A stretch of DNA of 64,000 nucleotides, taken from contig NZ_JFKC01000022.1 in the NCBI RefSeq assembly GCF_002115805.1, positions 1 through 64,000 on the forward strand, written 5' to 3'. The notes under the pieces are model-generated. The model had not been told where the DNA came from. It did no database searches and saw only the letters and a program-made list of their open reading frames with translations. This document shows, one piece after another, positions 49,987-60,289 of the stretch. Within the stretch, counting starts at the first letter, position 1, and each line of letters begins with the position of its first letter. This stretch comes from Marivita geojedonensis. GTDB lineage: Bacteria; Pseudomonadota; Alphaproteobacteria; Rhodobacterales; Rhodobacteraceae. The translations under genes and the position numbers were made by a program.

Positions 49987-50565
49987 TCATCCCGACCGGG
50001 CCCCGCGCAGCAATCCGGCGACACGGCGCAATTCGGTGTCCAACAGCAACAGCGCAGAGCGCAGCAGCACCTTGTTTGAATCGATCACCGACGCGATGCG
50101 CGTGTAGTGGGGTCGCTGCTGCGCGGAAGGCGATCTGAGAAGTAGGGTCTGCGCTTCATCCATCGCCCTGATCGTCTCACGCCGCAGAACGGGAATCGCA
50201 GCCTCCGTCACGGCGTTGAACACACGCCCACCCTGGCGGATCGGACGTCTGGACCTGTCGATGTTGGCGGACACCACGGAGGATATGCGGGTCTGGACCA
50301 GACGAAGCGCCTCTTGCGCCGGGGCGTAACCGGGCAGACCATCCAACCTGTCTGCGGCGCTTCGGTAGCTTTGACTGTAGCAATCGTAGCGGAACACAAT
50401 GATCAACTCGCCACATTCCCGAAAATCGCGTTGCAGGATGCGAATGACGGCGTCTGTGGTGCGATTACTGAGCCCGCCAGCCTGGCCATATTGCGCTTGC
50501 GCTGCACAGGCCAAGGAAAACGTCACAACCAGTGTTGCGGCGACGCAAAACAAGAAATTCCGCAT
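49987..50565 (-). CDS. Secreted hypothetical protein
   Basis: The product is 192 residues from the ATG at 50565 with a signal peptide (MRNFLFCVAATLVVTFSLAC, cut near AAQAQ). Mature part helical (TDAVIRILQRDFRECGELI, YDCYSQSYRSAADRL, RRETIRAMDEAQTLLLRS) with two cysteines. No family recognised. Confidence 0.78.
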   Translation of the reverse strand: MRNFLFCVAATLVVTFSLACAAQAQYGQAGGLSNRTTDAVIRILQRDFRECGELIIVFRYDCYSQSYRSAADRLDGLPGYAPAQEALRLVQTRISSVVSANIDRSRRPIRQGGRVFNAVTEAAIPVLRRETIRAMDEAQTLLLRSPSAQQRPHYTRIASVIDSNKVLLRSALLLLDTELRRVAGLLRGARSG

Positions 50566-50884
50566 GTGAGAAAGTCCATAAAGAATTGAGACTTGGCAGT
50601 ACGATCCGCCTGCCTGTCCCGGTTGGACAAAGCCACGGTAAAAATGTCGTAGCTTGGCCGCGCGCGTCGCGCAACGGAAGTTTTCGCAAGGCCGGGACAG
50701 CCTCTTGCGTCGTATCACAGTCCCGTCTCGCTTCTCCGATCATCCCGGTGTTGACCCGTTCGCGCGTTTACTGCCCTCTCACCTTCTGCCCCAAGCCGCT
50801 GCGGCTTTGTTGACCGACCACCAGAGGTCTACCTTTCGCTCGGTTTGTCCGGAAATGCCGCAAATCCGCGTCCGGACCGCAACC

Positions 50885-51682
50885 TCACTCTCCGGGCAAG
50901 TCACAGGCGTAGCGGGTGCCGTCCGGCAGCGTGCAAAGCCGCGTCAGAAAATCCGGCGCAACACGGTCATATTGCGGCAGCAGATGTGCTTTTTCGGTCT
51001 GGTCAAGGTAATCGAGGCAGCTCGCCACGTAATAGGCATGTGTGCGGACCTCCCCATCGAACCACGCGTCAAACGCCGCATGTGCCGCCAGAGCCAGATC
51101 TCCGTCCTCTGCAAGAGATGCGGCGAACACATCCACGATATCCGACTGCATCGGCCAGTTCTCAAGCGCCGTCCACATCGCCGGATCCCCGTCCGCCTTC
51201 AAACGGCTCGCCACCACGAGATTGGTCACAGAGGCATCGGCCTCCATCGCGAACACCGCCTGCGCGTAGTCTTTCATCCCGAGAGACAGCGACGGGCACA
51301 GCCCCTGCGCGTACTGTTCCGCATGGCGCAACTCGTGAACCATCACAGCCTGCAGCAATCCGCCCTCCAAATCGGGCGCAAGCACGATCCGCCGCGTGTC
51401 AGGTTCGAAATATCCACGGGCCACGTGCAGATGATCCGAAATGCAGATACCCCCCAGCGTCGCGTTCAGCGTGGCTTCCAGACCGTCGAAGCCTCGTATG
51501 GCGTCGAGCGTCCTCTCGACAACACCCGCAATGCGCGGGTCGCCGTCAAACGGCGGCGCTGCACAAGTCATAGCCGCCCGCGCGGCTGCCGCCTGCAGAA
51601 GCAGGCTACAGACAATCAAAGCGCGTAGAGCGGGGATCACAGGTGTTGGACCTTGCTGGAGGGTTTGACCTGTGTAGGCCAT
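50885..51682 (-). CDS. Secreted putative metallopeptidase (DUF6782-type)
   Basis: The product is 265 residues. An N-terminal hydrophobic segment (ALIVCSLLLQAAAARAA) is a likely signal peptide; a GTG at 51640 is an alternative start. The motif VHELRHAEQYAQG is an HExxH zinc site, with further acidic residues in FAMEADASVTNL that could be the third ligand. Cysteines are frequent (TCAAPP, GICISD, GLCPSL, ASCLDY, TRLCTLPD, RYACDLP), as expected for an exported, disulfide-bonded protein. The substrate is unknown. Confidence 0.7.
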   Translation of the reverse strand: MAYTGQTLQQGPTPVIPALRALIVCSLLLQAAAARAAMTCAAPPFDGDPRIAGVVERTLDAIRGFDGLEATLNATLGGICISDHLHVARGYFEPDTRRIVLAPDLEGGLLQAVMVHELRHAEQYAQGLCPSLSLGMKDYAQAVFAMEADASVTNLVVASRLKADGDPAMWTALENWPMQSDIVDVFAASLAEDGDLALAAHAAFDAWFDGEVRTHAYYVASCLDYLDQTEKAHLLPQYDRVAPDFLTRLCTLPDGTRYACDLPGE

Positions 51683-51765
51683 CGCGGGGTATGTGTGAAG
51701 GTTTCGAGAGGACGATATCCGATCTCTTTGACTGCGGCGGTTTCTTCAAAACCCGAAGCTTGCCA

Positions 51766-53946
<2,181 letters not shown>

Positions 53947-54175
53947 GGGTCACCGAACGGAATCGACAGGCACCGGAATAGGTGCGTTCAGGGGGCAGAC
54001 CGTCAAGGTGGGGGGTAAGGACCGGAATTGCAACCTAAGTCGTAGGCGGGCGTCATACAGCGAATCGTCCTTGTTTTCCGGGCATTTCGTGATTTGGACG
54101 CCGGTTGTAAGCAAAACCGATGGTATGTGTTCGATTTTTTTCCTTTAAAAGTTGTATGAATGGGGTACCTTTACC

Positions 54176-54330
54176 GTGCAAGCAGTTGGTTTAGTTTGTT
54201 TTCGGGCCGCACACACCCACCCCTCGCTCCCCGCGGCTCGCAGGTGAATGGCGCCCTGCTTGCACTGACCCCCAAATCCGGCCTGCGACATTAACATGAC
54301 CCTGAACCGCTTGCGCGTGCGGCGGTTTTT
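54176..54330 (+). ncRNA. Candidate structured RNA with closing stem and terminator-like hairpin
   Basis: The 422-base interval 53947-54368 has no convincing gene. It holds a perfect ten-base inverted repeat, GTGCAAGCAG (54176-54185) and CTGCTTGCAC (54256-54265), enclosing 70 bases, with an inner GCCGC/GCGGC pair. Farther on, AACCGC (54305-54310) pairs with GCGGTT (54322-54327) just before TTTTT, like a terminator. Together this could be a small RNA of about 150 bases on the plus strand, such as a 6S-like RNA, or only a fortuitous pairing. I could not match any known RNA family. The rest, 53947-54175, shows nothing I can name. Confidence 0.3.
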
Positions 54331-54368
54331 GACCATATCTGCATCCACAGTCTGAACAGGTGAAACCC

Positions 54369-54680
54369 ATGCGCGCCCGTATTTACCAGCCTTCGAAAAC
54401 CGCAATGTCCTCCGGTACCGCCAAGACCCGTCATTGGGTGCTGGAATTCGCCCCGGACAGCCCGCGCGAAATCGATCCGCTGATGGGGTGGACCTCGTCC
54501 TCGGACACCCAAAGCCAGGTGCGGCTGCGTTTCGAGACCCGGGAAGCGGCTGTCTCCTATGCCAAGGAACACGGCATCGAGGTGATCCAGCTTGCCCCGA
54601 ACAAGCGTAAACCGAACATCAGACCGCGCGGCTATGCCGAGAATTTCGCGGTGGACCGCAAAGGCGCCTGGACCCACTGA
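54369..54680 (+). CDS. NDUFS4-like complex I accessory subunit
   Basis: The product is 103 residues from the ATG at 54369 ([18 protein letters not shown]), with AGG 9 bases upstream; a GTG nine bases earlier is in the same frame. It matches the ETC complex I conserved-region family, homologous to the mitochondrial 18-kDa NDUFS4 subunit: [56 protein letters not shown]. Alphaproteobacterial respiratory complex I carries it. It overlaps the next start by one base. Confidence 0.92.
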   Translation: MRARIYQPSKTAMSSGTAKTRHWVLEFAPDSPREIDPLMGWTSSSDTQSQVRLRFETREAAVSYAKEHGIEVIQLAPNKRKPNIRPRGYAENFAVDRKGAWTH

Positions 54681-55144
54681 TGCAATCGTTCCGCATCGAC
54701 CCGGTTGTGGCTCTGACCTGGGACGTGGCGGATCTGGTCAACCGACACCTCGACATGATGCGGGGCCAGACCCCATCGGAAAGCTGCCATGTGATGACGG
54801 CGGACGATCTGTTCGCGGCAGGCGCACATGTCTTTGCCCTGCGCAATGGTACCGACACGCTGGGCATCGCGGCGCTCAAACCGCTGGATGCCACCCACGG
54901 AGAGCTGAAATCCATGCACACCAAGGCAGAGGCCCGGGGTCTTGGTGTCGCTGCCGCACTTCTGCAGCACATCCTCGAAACGGCACGGGCTCTTGGTATG
55001 ACCCGGGTCAGCCTCGAAACCGGATCGGAAGAGCCTTTCGCCCCGGCACGCCGCCTCTACGAACGCCACGGTTTTGGGTATTGTCCACCCTTCGCGGGCT
55101 ACGCACCCGATCCGCTCAGCGTTTTTATGACCCGAACGCTGTGA
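54680..55144 (+). CDS. GNAT family N-acetyltransferase
   Basis: The product is 154 residues. Acetyl-CoA-binding motif A reads EARGLGVAAALLQHILETARALG. Other core features: AALKPLDATHGELKSMHTKAEA, RRLYERHGFGYCPPF. Substrate unknown. Begins inside the last codon of the NDUFS4-like gene (TGATG), so probably translationally coupled, though their roles look unrelated. Confidence 0.92.
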   Translation: MQSFRIDPVVALTWDVADLVNRHLDMMRGQTPSESCHVMTADDLFAAGAHVFALRNGTDTLGIAALKPLDATHGELKSMHTKAEARGLGVAAALLQHILETARALGMTRVSLETGSEEPFAPARRLYERHGFGYCPPFAGYAPDPLSVFMTRTL

Positions 55145-55189
55145 CGCTCTCTTGCCCCGCAAGGGCAAAACCTGCAAATAACCTTCAGC

Positions 55190-55266
55190 GGTCCCTTAGC
55201 TCAACTGGATAGAGCAGCTGACTTCTAATCAGCAGGTTGAGGGTTCGAGTCCTTCAGGGATCGCCA
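55190..55266 (+). tRNA. tRNA-Arg (anticodon TCT)
   Basis: 77 bases. Acceptor GGTCCCT pairs with AGGGATC (one G-T), anticodon stem GCTGA/TCAGC around CTTCTAA gives the anticodon TCT for AGA, T-loop GGTTCGAGTCC, encoded CCA at the end. Confidence 0.97.
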
Positions 55267-55285
55267 TTTCCGGACAAAGATCCGA

Positions 55286-56722
55286 TCAGCTCAGGTCTTT
55301 CAACGCATGATAGAGCGCGCGGTAGCGTGCAAGTCGATCGGGCAGGCCCGGAACGTCGGCCGGGTCGAACCAGTCGGCGATCTCGGGCTGCTGACCAAGA
55401 TCGGCGAGGCTCATCGCACCGGTGCCGCAGGCGGCCAGATGCGCCGCGCCCATGGCGGGGCCGGCATCTGATCCGGCGGTCCGCCCGATCCGTTTGCCTG
55501 TGGCGCTGGCGATCAGCTGCAGCAGGAAGGGGGATTTGCTGCCGCCACCGATCGCAGCCAGATGGGGCAGGGCGGAAACCGTGTCCCCAAAGCTGTCCAC
55601 GGCATCGGCAAATGTGAAAGCCACCGCCTCGACCACCGCGCGGCACAGTCCCGCCCGTGAAGTCGTGTCCTCCAGTCCGAAGAACCCCGCGCGGATATGC
55701 GGGTCGCCATGCGGGCTGCGTTCTCCGGTGAGGTAAGGCAGGAAGATCGGAACACGGGTCGGATCGGCGCTTTCGGCAAGCGCCACCACATCGCCCGCAC
55801 TGATGCCCAACTGCCCCGCCAGCCACGCGATGGGCCGCGCTCCGTTCAGCATCGCTGCCATCTGGTACCAGCGGTCGGGGACGGTGTGGGCGAAGGCATG
55901 CACGTACTTCGCGGGGTTCGGATGATAGGCGTCACCTGCGACGAACAACTGCCCGGATGTCCCCAGAGAAATGAATCCGCGTCCCGGCTCGGTCGCCCCG
56001 AGCGAGACCGCCCCCGTCGCCGCATCCCCGCCACCGGCCACTACGGGTGTCCCGATGGGCAGGCCGGTTTCGCGGGCTGCCTCCGGTGTGACCTGGCCCA
56101 CGACCTCGTGCCCGTCCGCAAGCCGAGGCAGCCATGCGGGGTCCGTGTCGCTGGCCTGTGCGACGGCGTCGCTCCAGTCGCGGCTGCTCTGGTCGAGCCA
56201 GAGCGTCCCGGCCGCGTCTGACCGATCCGTTGCCAGCGCCCCATGCAGGCGCAGGCCGATGTAATCCTTTGGCAGAAGAATACGGGAAATCCGCGCGTTT
56301 ACCTCTGGCTCTTCGCGGGCCACCCACATCAGTTTGGGCGCGGTAAAGCCGGGCAGGGGAAGCACACCCGAAATGGTGCCGATCCCGGGCAGCGCCGCCT
56401 GCAGACGGGCGCAGTCCTCCGTGGACCGGCTGTCGTTCCAAAGGATCGCCGGACGCAGCACCCTGTGCGCGTCATCAAGCAGAACCGCGCCATGCATCTG
56501 ACCGGACAGCCCAATCGCCGTGATCTGCGACAGCGGCGTGGCCCGGCCAATCTCGCTCAGAGCGGCGCAGGTGGCGGTCCACCACGCCTGCGGGTCCTGC
56601 TCCGACCAGCCGGCATGGGGGGATTGCAACGTCAGATCGGTGGTCGCCGATGCGTGAATCTCTGCGCCGTCGGTGCAGATCACCTTGACCGCAGATGTAC
56701 CTATGTCGATGCCAAGAAACAT
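55286..56722 (-). CDS. xylB: Xylulokinase
   Basis: The product is 478 residues. Phosphorylates D-xylulose to xylulose 5-phosphate. FGGY-family motifs: MFLGIDIGTSAVKVI, TAIGLSGQMHGAVLLDD, ILWNDSR, and the second-domain VVAGGGDAATGAVSLGA and ISLGTSGQLFVAG. No xylose isomerase or sugar transporter gene lies beside it here. A LacI-type palindrome sits just upstream of the start. Confidence 0.94.
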   Translation of the reverse strand: MFLGIDIGTSAVKVICTDGAEIHASATTDLTLQSPHAGWSEQDPQAWWTATCAALSEIGRATPLSQITAIGLSGQMHGAVLLDDAHRVLRPAILWNDSRSTEDCARLQAALPGIGTISGVLPLPGFTAPKLMWVAREEPEVNARISRILLPKDYIGLRLHGALATDRSDAAGTLWLDQSSRDWSDAVAQASDTDPAWLPRLADGHEVVGQVTPEAARETGLPIGTPVVAGGGDAATGAVSLGATEPGRGFISLGTSGQLFVAGDAYHPNPAKYVHAFAHTVPDRWYQMAAMLNGARPIAWLAGQLGISAGDVVALAESADPTRVPIFLPYLTGERSPHGDPHIRAGFFGLEDTTSRAGLCRAVVEAVAFTFADAVDSFGDTVSALPHLAAIGGGSKSPFLLQLIASATGKRIGRTAGSDAGPAMGAAHLAACGTGAMSLADLGQQPEIADWFDPADVPGLPDRLARYRALYHALKDLS

Positions 56723-56734
56723 GGCGCAGCTTTA

Positions 56735-56748
56735 CGTCAGCGCTAACA
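56735..56748. promoter_or_regulatory. LacI-family operator-like palindrome upstream of xylB
   Basis: CGTCAGCGCTAACA agrees with the LacI/GalR-type consensus TGTTAGCGCTAACA at 12 of 14 bases, including the central CG. It lies 13 bases before the xylB start codon, where a repressor would block transcription. No LacI-family gene is in the window. Confidence 0.4.
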
Positions 56749-56836
56749 GCGACGCAAGACGACTCACCGCGTTCTGGAACTGGCACAACCCCACAAGCCG
56801 GGCTACATAACCCCTGTCTGAACAGGGGAGTGGGAC

Positions 56837-58051
56837 ATGAGCAGTCTGGACGCAAAATTCGCGCGTCTCGGAGCGGAAAATGCGCCGGGGCAGGAGGTTC
56901 GTCAGAGCGCGGACGATCTGAAATCGGTGATGCGGGGCGACACCCTTCCGGGGGTTCCAGTGGATTTCTCGCATGGCGACGTGGATGCGTTTGAGCCGAC
57001 GCCCGGCGCGCGCGCCGCGTGGGAAGCCGGGTTCGAAGAGGGCGGGTCTCAGGCCTATACCGAATACCGTGGCGCTGCCGTGATCCGCGAAGACGTGGCT
57101 GCCAGTCTGGCCGCCTTCACCGGCGCGCCGGTCGATCCGGTGGATGAACTGATCATCACACCGGGCACGCAGGGCGCGCTGTTCCTCGCGCTTGGCGCGA
57201 CGGTGGACCGTGGCACGAAGGTCGCCATCATGGAGCCGGATTACTTTGCCAACCGCAAGCTCGTCGCCTTCTTCGGCGGAGAGATCATTCCGGTCGCGCT
57301 CCACTACCACGACGACGCTCCGCAGCGCGGCCCGGACCTTGGCCAGCTGGAAGCCGCGTTCAAAGCCGGGGCCGAGGTGCTGGTGTTTTCGACCCCCAAC
57401 AACCCGACAGGCGTGGTCACACCCGAAGACACGATCACCGAAATTGCCCGCCTCACCGCAGAGCACAACGTGACCGTGATCGTCGATCAGCTCTATTCCC
57501 GCCTGCGTTACAGCGGCGAGAGCTACACCCACATGCGGGCCTGCGCCAAACGGCCCGAGAACCTGATCACGATCATGGGTCCGTCCAAAACCGAATCCCT
57601 CAGCGGCTTCCGCCTTGGTGTTGCATTCGGATCGGCCCCCTTGATCGACCGGATGGAGAAACTGCAGGCCATCGTGTCCCTGCGTGCCGCAGGTTACAGC
57701 CAGGCCGCGCTCAAGACGTGGTTCCATGAACCCGAAGGCTGGATGGAGACCCGCATCGCCCAGCACGAGGCGATCCGCGACGACCTGCTCAAGATCTTCC
57801 GCGACGCAGGCTTCCCGACTGCCTGCCCGCAGGCAGGCAGCTACCTCTTCCCGGAGCTGCCTGAACTGGTGGTCTCGCCCGAGGATTTCGTCCGCCTTCT
57901 GCGCCTACAGGCCGGGGTCACGGTCACGCCGGGGTCTGAATTCTCACCGCACACCCATTCCAGCGTGCGGCTCAACTTCTCGCAGGATCATGCGGCGTCG
58001 GTCGCCGCAGCACATCGCATCGTCGAAATGGTCGAAAGGTATCGCGCATGA
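56837..58051 (+). CDS. Pyridoxal-phosphate-dependent aminotransferase (class I)
   Basis: The product is 404 residues. The fold-type I motifs are NNPTGVVTPE, VDQLYSRLRYSGES and GPSKTESLSGFRLGVAFG, with the PLP-binding Lys in the last. VDQLY replaces the usual DEVY. The stop overlaps the next start by four bases, so it is coupled to the aspartate dehydrogenase gene. The two may interconvert an amino acid and its oxo-acid; the true substrate is unknown. Confidence 0.9.
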   Translation: MSSLDAKFARLGAENAPGQEVRQSADDLKSVMRGDTLPGVPVDFSHGDVDAFEPTPGARAAWEAGFEEGGSQAYTEYRGAAVIREDVAASLAAFTGAPVDPVDELIITPGTQGALFLALGATVDRGTKVAIMEPDYFANRKLVAFFGGEIIPVALHYHDDAPQRGPDLGQLEAAFKAGAEVLVFSTPNNPTGVVTPEDTITEIARLTAEHNVTVIVDQLYSRLRYSGESYTHMRACAKRPENLITIMGPSKTESLSGFRLGVAFGSAPLIDRMEKLQAIVSLRAAGYSQAALKTWFHEPEGWMETRIAQHEAIRDDLLKIFRDAGFPTACPQAGSYLFPELPELVVSPEDFVRLLRLQAGVTVTPGSEFSPHTHSSVRLNFSQDHAASVAAAHRIVEMVERYRA

Positions 58052-58851
58052 AAATCGGAATTGCAGGACTTGGCGCTATCGGGCTGCACGTCGCGCAGGA
58101 ACTTGACCGGGGCGGCATCCCCGGTTGCGAATTGGGTGGCATCAGCGCCCGCAACGCAGACCGCGCCGCCGAGGCCAACGCGACCCTGTCGAAACCCGCC
58201 CCGGTCTATTCCCTGAGCGAACTCGCAGACCATTGCGACATCGTCATCGAAACCCTGCCGCCGCAGTTGTTCATGGATCTGGCTGTGCCGACCATCGAAG
58301 CGGGCAAGGAACTGATCGTCCTGTCCGCCAGCCAGTTGATGGGCCAGCAGGCGCTGCTTGACCGCGCTGCGGAAACCGGGGCCAAGATCCTCATCCCCTC
58401 AGGTGCGATCCTCGGCCTCGACGCGATCAAGGGCGCGGCGGTCGGCAATCTGAAATCGGTGGTGATCGAGACCCGCAAACCCGTTCCGGGCCTCGCCAAG
58501 GCCCCTTACGTGATCGACAACAACATCGACCTCAGCAACCTGACGGAACCGAAACTGGTTCTGGGCGGCGCCGTCACCGACGTGGCCAAGGTGTTCCCGG
58601 CCAACGTCAACGTCGCGGTCGCGGTCAGCCTTGCAGGCTTCGGCACCGATAAGACCCGCATGGAGGTCTGGGCCGATCCGTCGCTGGAAAAGAACCAGCA
58701 CACCGTCCGCGTCGTGTCGGACTCGTCAGACTTCACCATGACGATCCAGAACCGCCCGACCGAAGAAAACCCGGCCACCGGCAAGATCACCGCGCTCAGC
58801 GTGATCGCGATGCTTCGGCAGAAAACGTCGGTGCTTCAGGTCGGAACGTAG
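58048..58851 (+). CDS. Aspartate dehydrogenase-family protein
   Basis: The product is 267 residues. Rossmann motif GIAGLGAIGLHVAQEL at the start, then the family's IETLPPQLFMDLA, VLSASQLMGQQ, PSGAILGLDAIKGAAVGN and FPANVNVAVAVSLAGFG, typical of NadX-type L-aspartate dehydrogenase (DUF108). Uses NAD(P) to deaminate aspartate to oxaloacetate via iminoaspartate. No NAD-synthesis genes nearby, so the role may be catabolic with the upstream aminotransferase. Confidence 0.9.
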   Translation: MKIGIAGLGAIGLHVAQELDRGGIPGCELGGISARNADRAAEANATLSKPAPVYSLSELADHCDIVIETLPPQLFMDLAVPTIEAGKELIVLSASQLMGQQALLDRAAETGAKILIPSGAILGLDAIKGAAVGNLKSVVIETRKPVPGLAKAPYVIDNNIDLSNLTEPKLVLGGAVTDVAKVFPANVNVAVAVSLAGFGTDKTRMEVWADPSLEKNQHTVRVVSDSSDFTMTIQNRPTEENPATGKITALSVIAMLRQKTSVLQVGT

Positions 58852-58855
58852 GGGG

Positions 58856-58987
58856 TCAGTCGCCCAGACGCACATTGGAAGGGGAGGCGCCCTGTTCAGC
58901 GGCGCTGAACCCCATCTGATCCAGGGTATAATCCGCGCCAACGGCGATCACGGCGATGGCGACAAATCCAAGTAACATGGCTTTCAC
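58856..58987 (-). CDS. Small membrane-anchored peptide (43 residues)
   Basis: A GTG start (58987) overlaps the WD40-cytochrome gene stop by four bases, with GAGGAG eight bases before it. The peptide is VKAMLLGFVAIAVIAVGADY followed by TLDQMGFSAAEQGASPSN and VRLGD: one membrane helix near the N-terminus and a short polar tail. Too short for ordinary gene callers. The tight overlap argues that it belongs to the formate dehydrogenase gamma / cytochrome operon. Function unknown. Confidence 0.6.
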   Translation of the reverse strand: MKAMLLGFVAIAVIAVGADYTLDQMGFSAAEQGASPSNVRLGD

Positions 58988-60288
58988 TGCGAACTCTCCT
59001 CAGGTGCGGTTGTTTCACGCAGGTAGGCCACGAGATCAGCGCGGTCCTGCGCGCCCGTGATCCGCTGCATCGGCATCTTTGTGCCGGGAATGTAATGCTC
59101 TGGGCCGATGTCGAAAAGGGCATCAATCGTGTCATCGTCCCAGATGATGTCCGACCCGTTCAGGGCGTCGGAATAGGTGTAATCCTCGACCGTCCCGGCC
59201 CGTCTGCCAAAGAGGTCATACAGGCTCGGCCCGGCACGGCGCGCGCTGCCCGGTGTCAGCGTGTGGCAGATCGAACATTTCCGCATGAACTGCCGTTCGC
59301 CATTGGGCATCGTGTCTGCGTCCTGCAGGAAGGACGGCGATCCCGTGGCCATCGGATCGGCTTCGCCCATAGCGTCGATCGGCCATGAATACATGCGCGG
59401 GTCAAGGCCGCCCGCGTGAATGTTGGTGCCGTCATTCGAAAACGCCAGCGCCCAGACCGGCCCGCGTTCAGTGGCACGGAAATCGCGGGCAATGCGCCAC
59501 TCGGGCGTGTCGACCACCATGATGTACCCCTCACCATCTCCAACGGCGAGCATTGTGCCATCAGGGCTCGTCGCCATCGACAGGATCGGTCGCCGCTCGA
59601 GCGTCAGATCGGCCAGCGTGTCTCCGGTCGCAATGTCCAGAACCCGCGTTCCGCCATCAACCGCGCCATAGGCAAGCCAGCCTGAGTCCTCGTTCAGCTC
59701 CAGTTCGTTCACGCCGAACCCGTGCTCGATCACCCGCTGGCGTTCGCTGTTGAGGCGAAGATCCCACAGGCGAATGCTGCCATCGGCGGAGGCAGAATAA
59801 AGGCCCGTCCCATCTTCGGTGTAGACCACATCATTCACTGGCCCGCTATGCCCGGTCAGAAAGATCGGCGCGCTGCCGTCCACAGGCCAAAGCCCGATGC
59901 TCCCGTCCCAGGAGGCCGAGGCCACGGTTGCACCGTCCGGCGACAGGGCCAGTGAAACAACCTTGCCCTTGTGCCCGTCCCACACCGCCTGCGCGGTGCC
60001 GTCAGACCCCCAGACGCGCACCGTAAAATCGTCGCCCGCAGAATAGACCCGGCCATCCGGCGCAAAGACAACGGCGTTGACCGCCGCCTCGTGTCCGTCG
60101 AACCACAAAGGTGTCTGGTCCGACCAAAGCCCCACCGCGTTGTCGAAACTCACCGTGGCGATCTGGTCGCTCTCGGACACGGCGATCCCCATGATGGGGC
60201 CGCCATGGCCTTGGAGTGTGAAAAAGTCGCCTGCGGCCCCCGAGGTTGCCCAAAGCAGGGCCGCAGATGTGGCCAAAGCCGTGCGCAT
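58984..60288 (-). CDS. WD40-repeat domain fused to cytochrome c
   Basis: The product is 434 residues with a signal peptide (cut near GAAGD). Residues about 25-320 form WD40-type blades (FDGHEAAVNAVVFAPDGRVYSAGDDFTVRVW, WDGHKGKVVSLALSPDGATVASASWDGSIGLW; pieces of separate blades). A c-type cytochrome follows, with heme-binding MRKCSICHTLTPG and a distal Met region GTKMPMQRI. It is exported. It shares an operon with the FDH gamma-like gene (two-base gap) and the 43-residue peptide. An electron-transfer partner of a membrane cytochrome b is a reasonable inference. Confidence 0.9.
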   Translation of the reverse strand: MRTALATSAALLWATSGAAGDFFTLQGHGGPIMGIAVSESDQIATVSFDNAVGLWSDQTPLWFDGHEAAVNAVVFAPDGRVYSAGDDFTVRVWGSDGTAQAVWDGHKGKVVSLALSPDGATVASASWDGSIGLWPVDGSAPIFLTGHSGPVNDVVYTEDGTGLYSASADGSIRLWDLRLNSERQRVIEHGFGVNELELNEDSGWLAYGAVDGGTRVLDIATGDTLADLTLERRPILSMATSPDGTMLAVGDGEGYIMVVDTPEWRIARDFRATERGPVWALAFSNDGTNIHAGGLDPRMYSWPIDAMGEADPMATGSPSFLQDADTMPNGERQFMRKCSICHTLTPGSARRAGPSLYDLFGRRAGTVEDYTYSDALNGSDIIWDDDTIDALFDIGPEHYIPGTKMPMQRITGAQDRADLVAYLRETTAPEESSQ

Positions 60289-60289
60289 G

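Noticed and set aside
53947-54175. LexA/SOS box upstream of uvrB
   Set aside because: Only partial GTTC or GAAC half-sites occur; no pair with the alphaproteobacterial spacing of seven bases was found.
54145-54405. 86-codon minus-strand frame in the gap before the NDUFS4-like gene
   Set aside because: The translation is Arg/Lys/Ala-rich with no recognisable pattern, has no ribosome-binding site, and overlaps the start of the NDUFS4-like gene. The inverted repeats suggest RNA instead.
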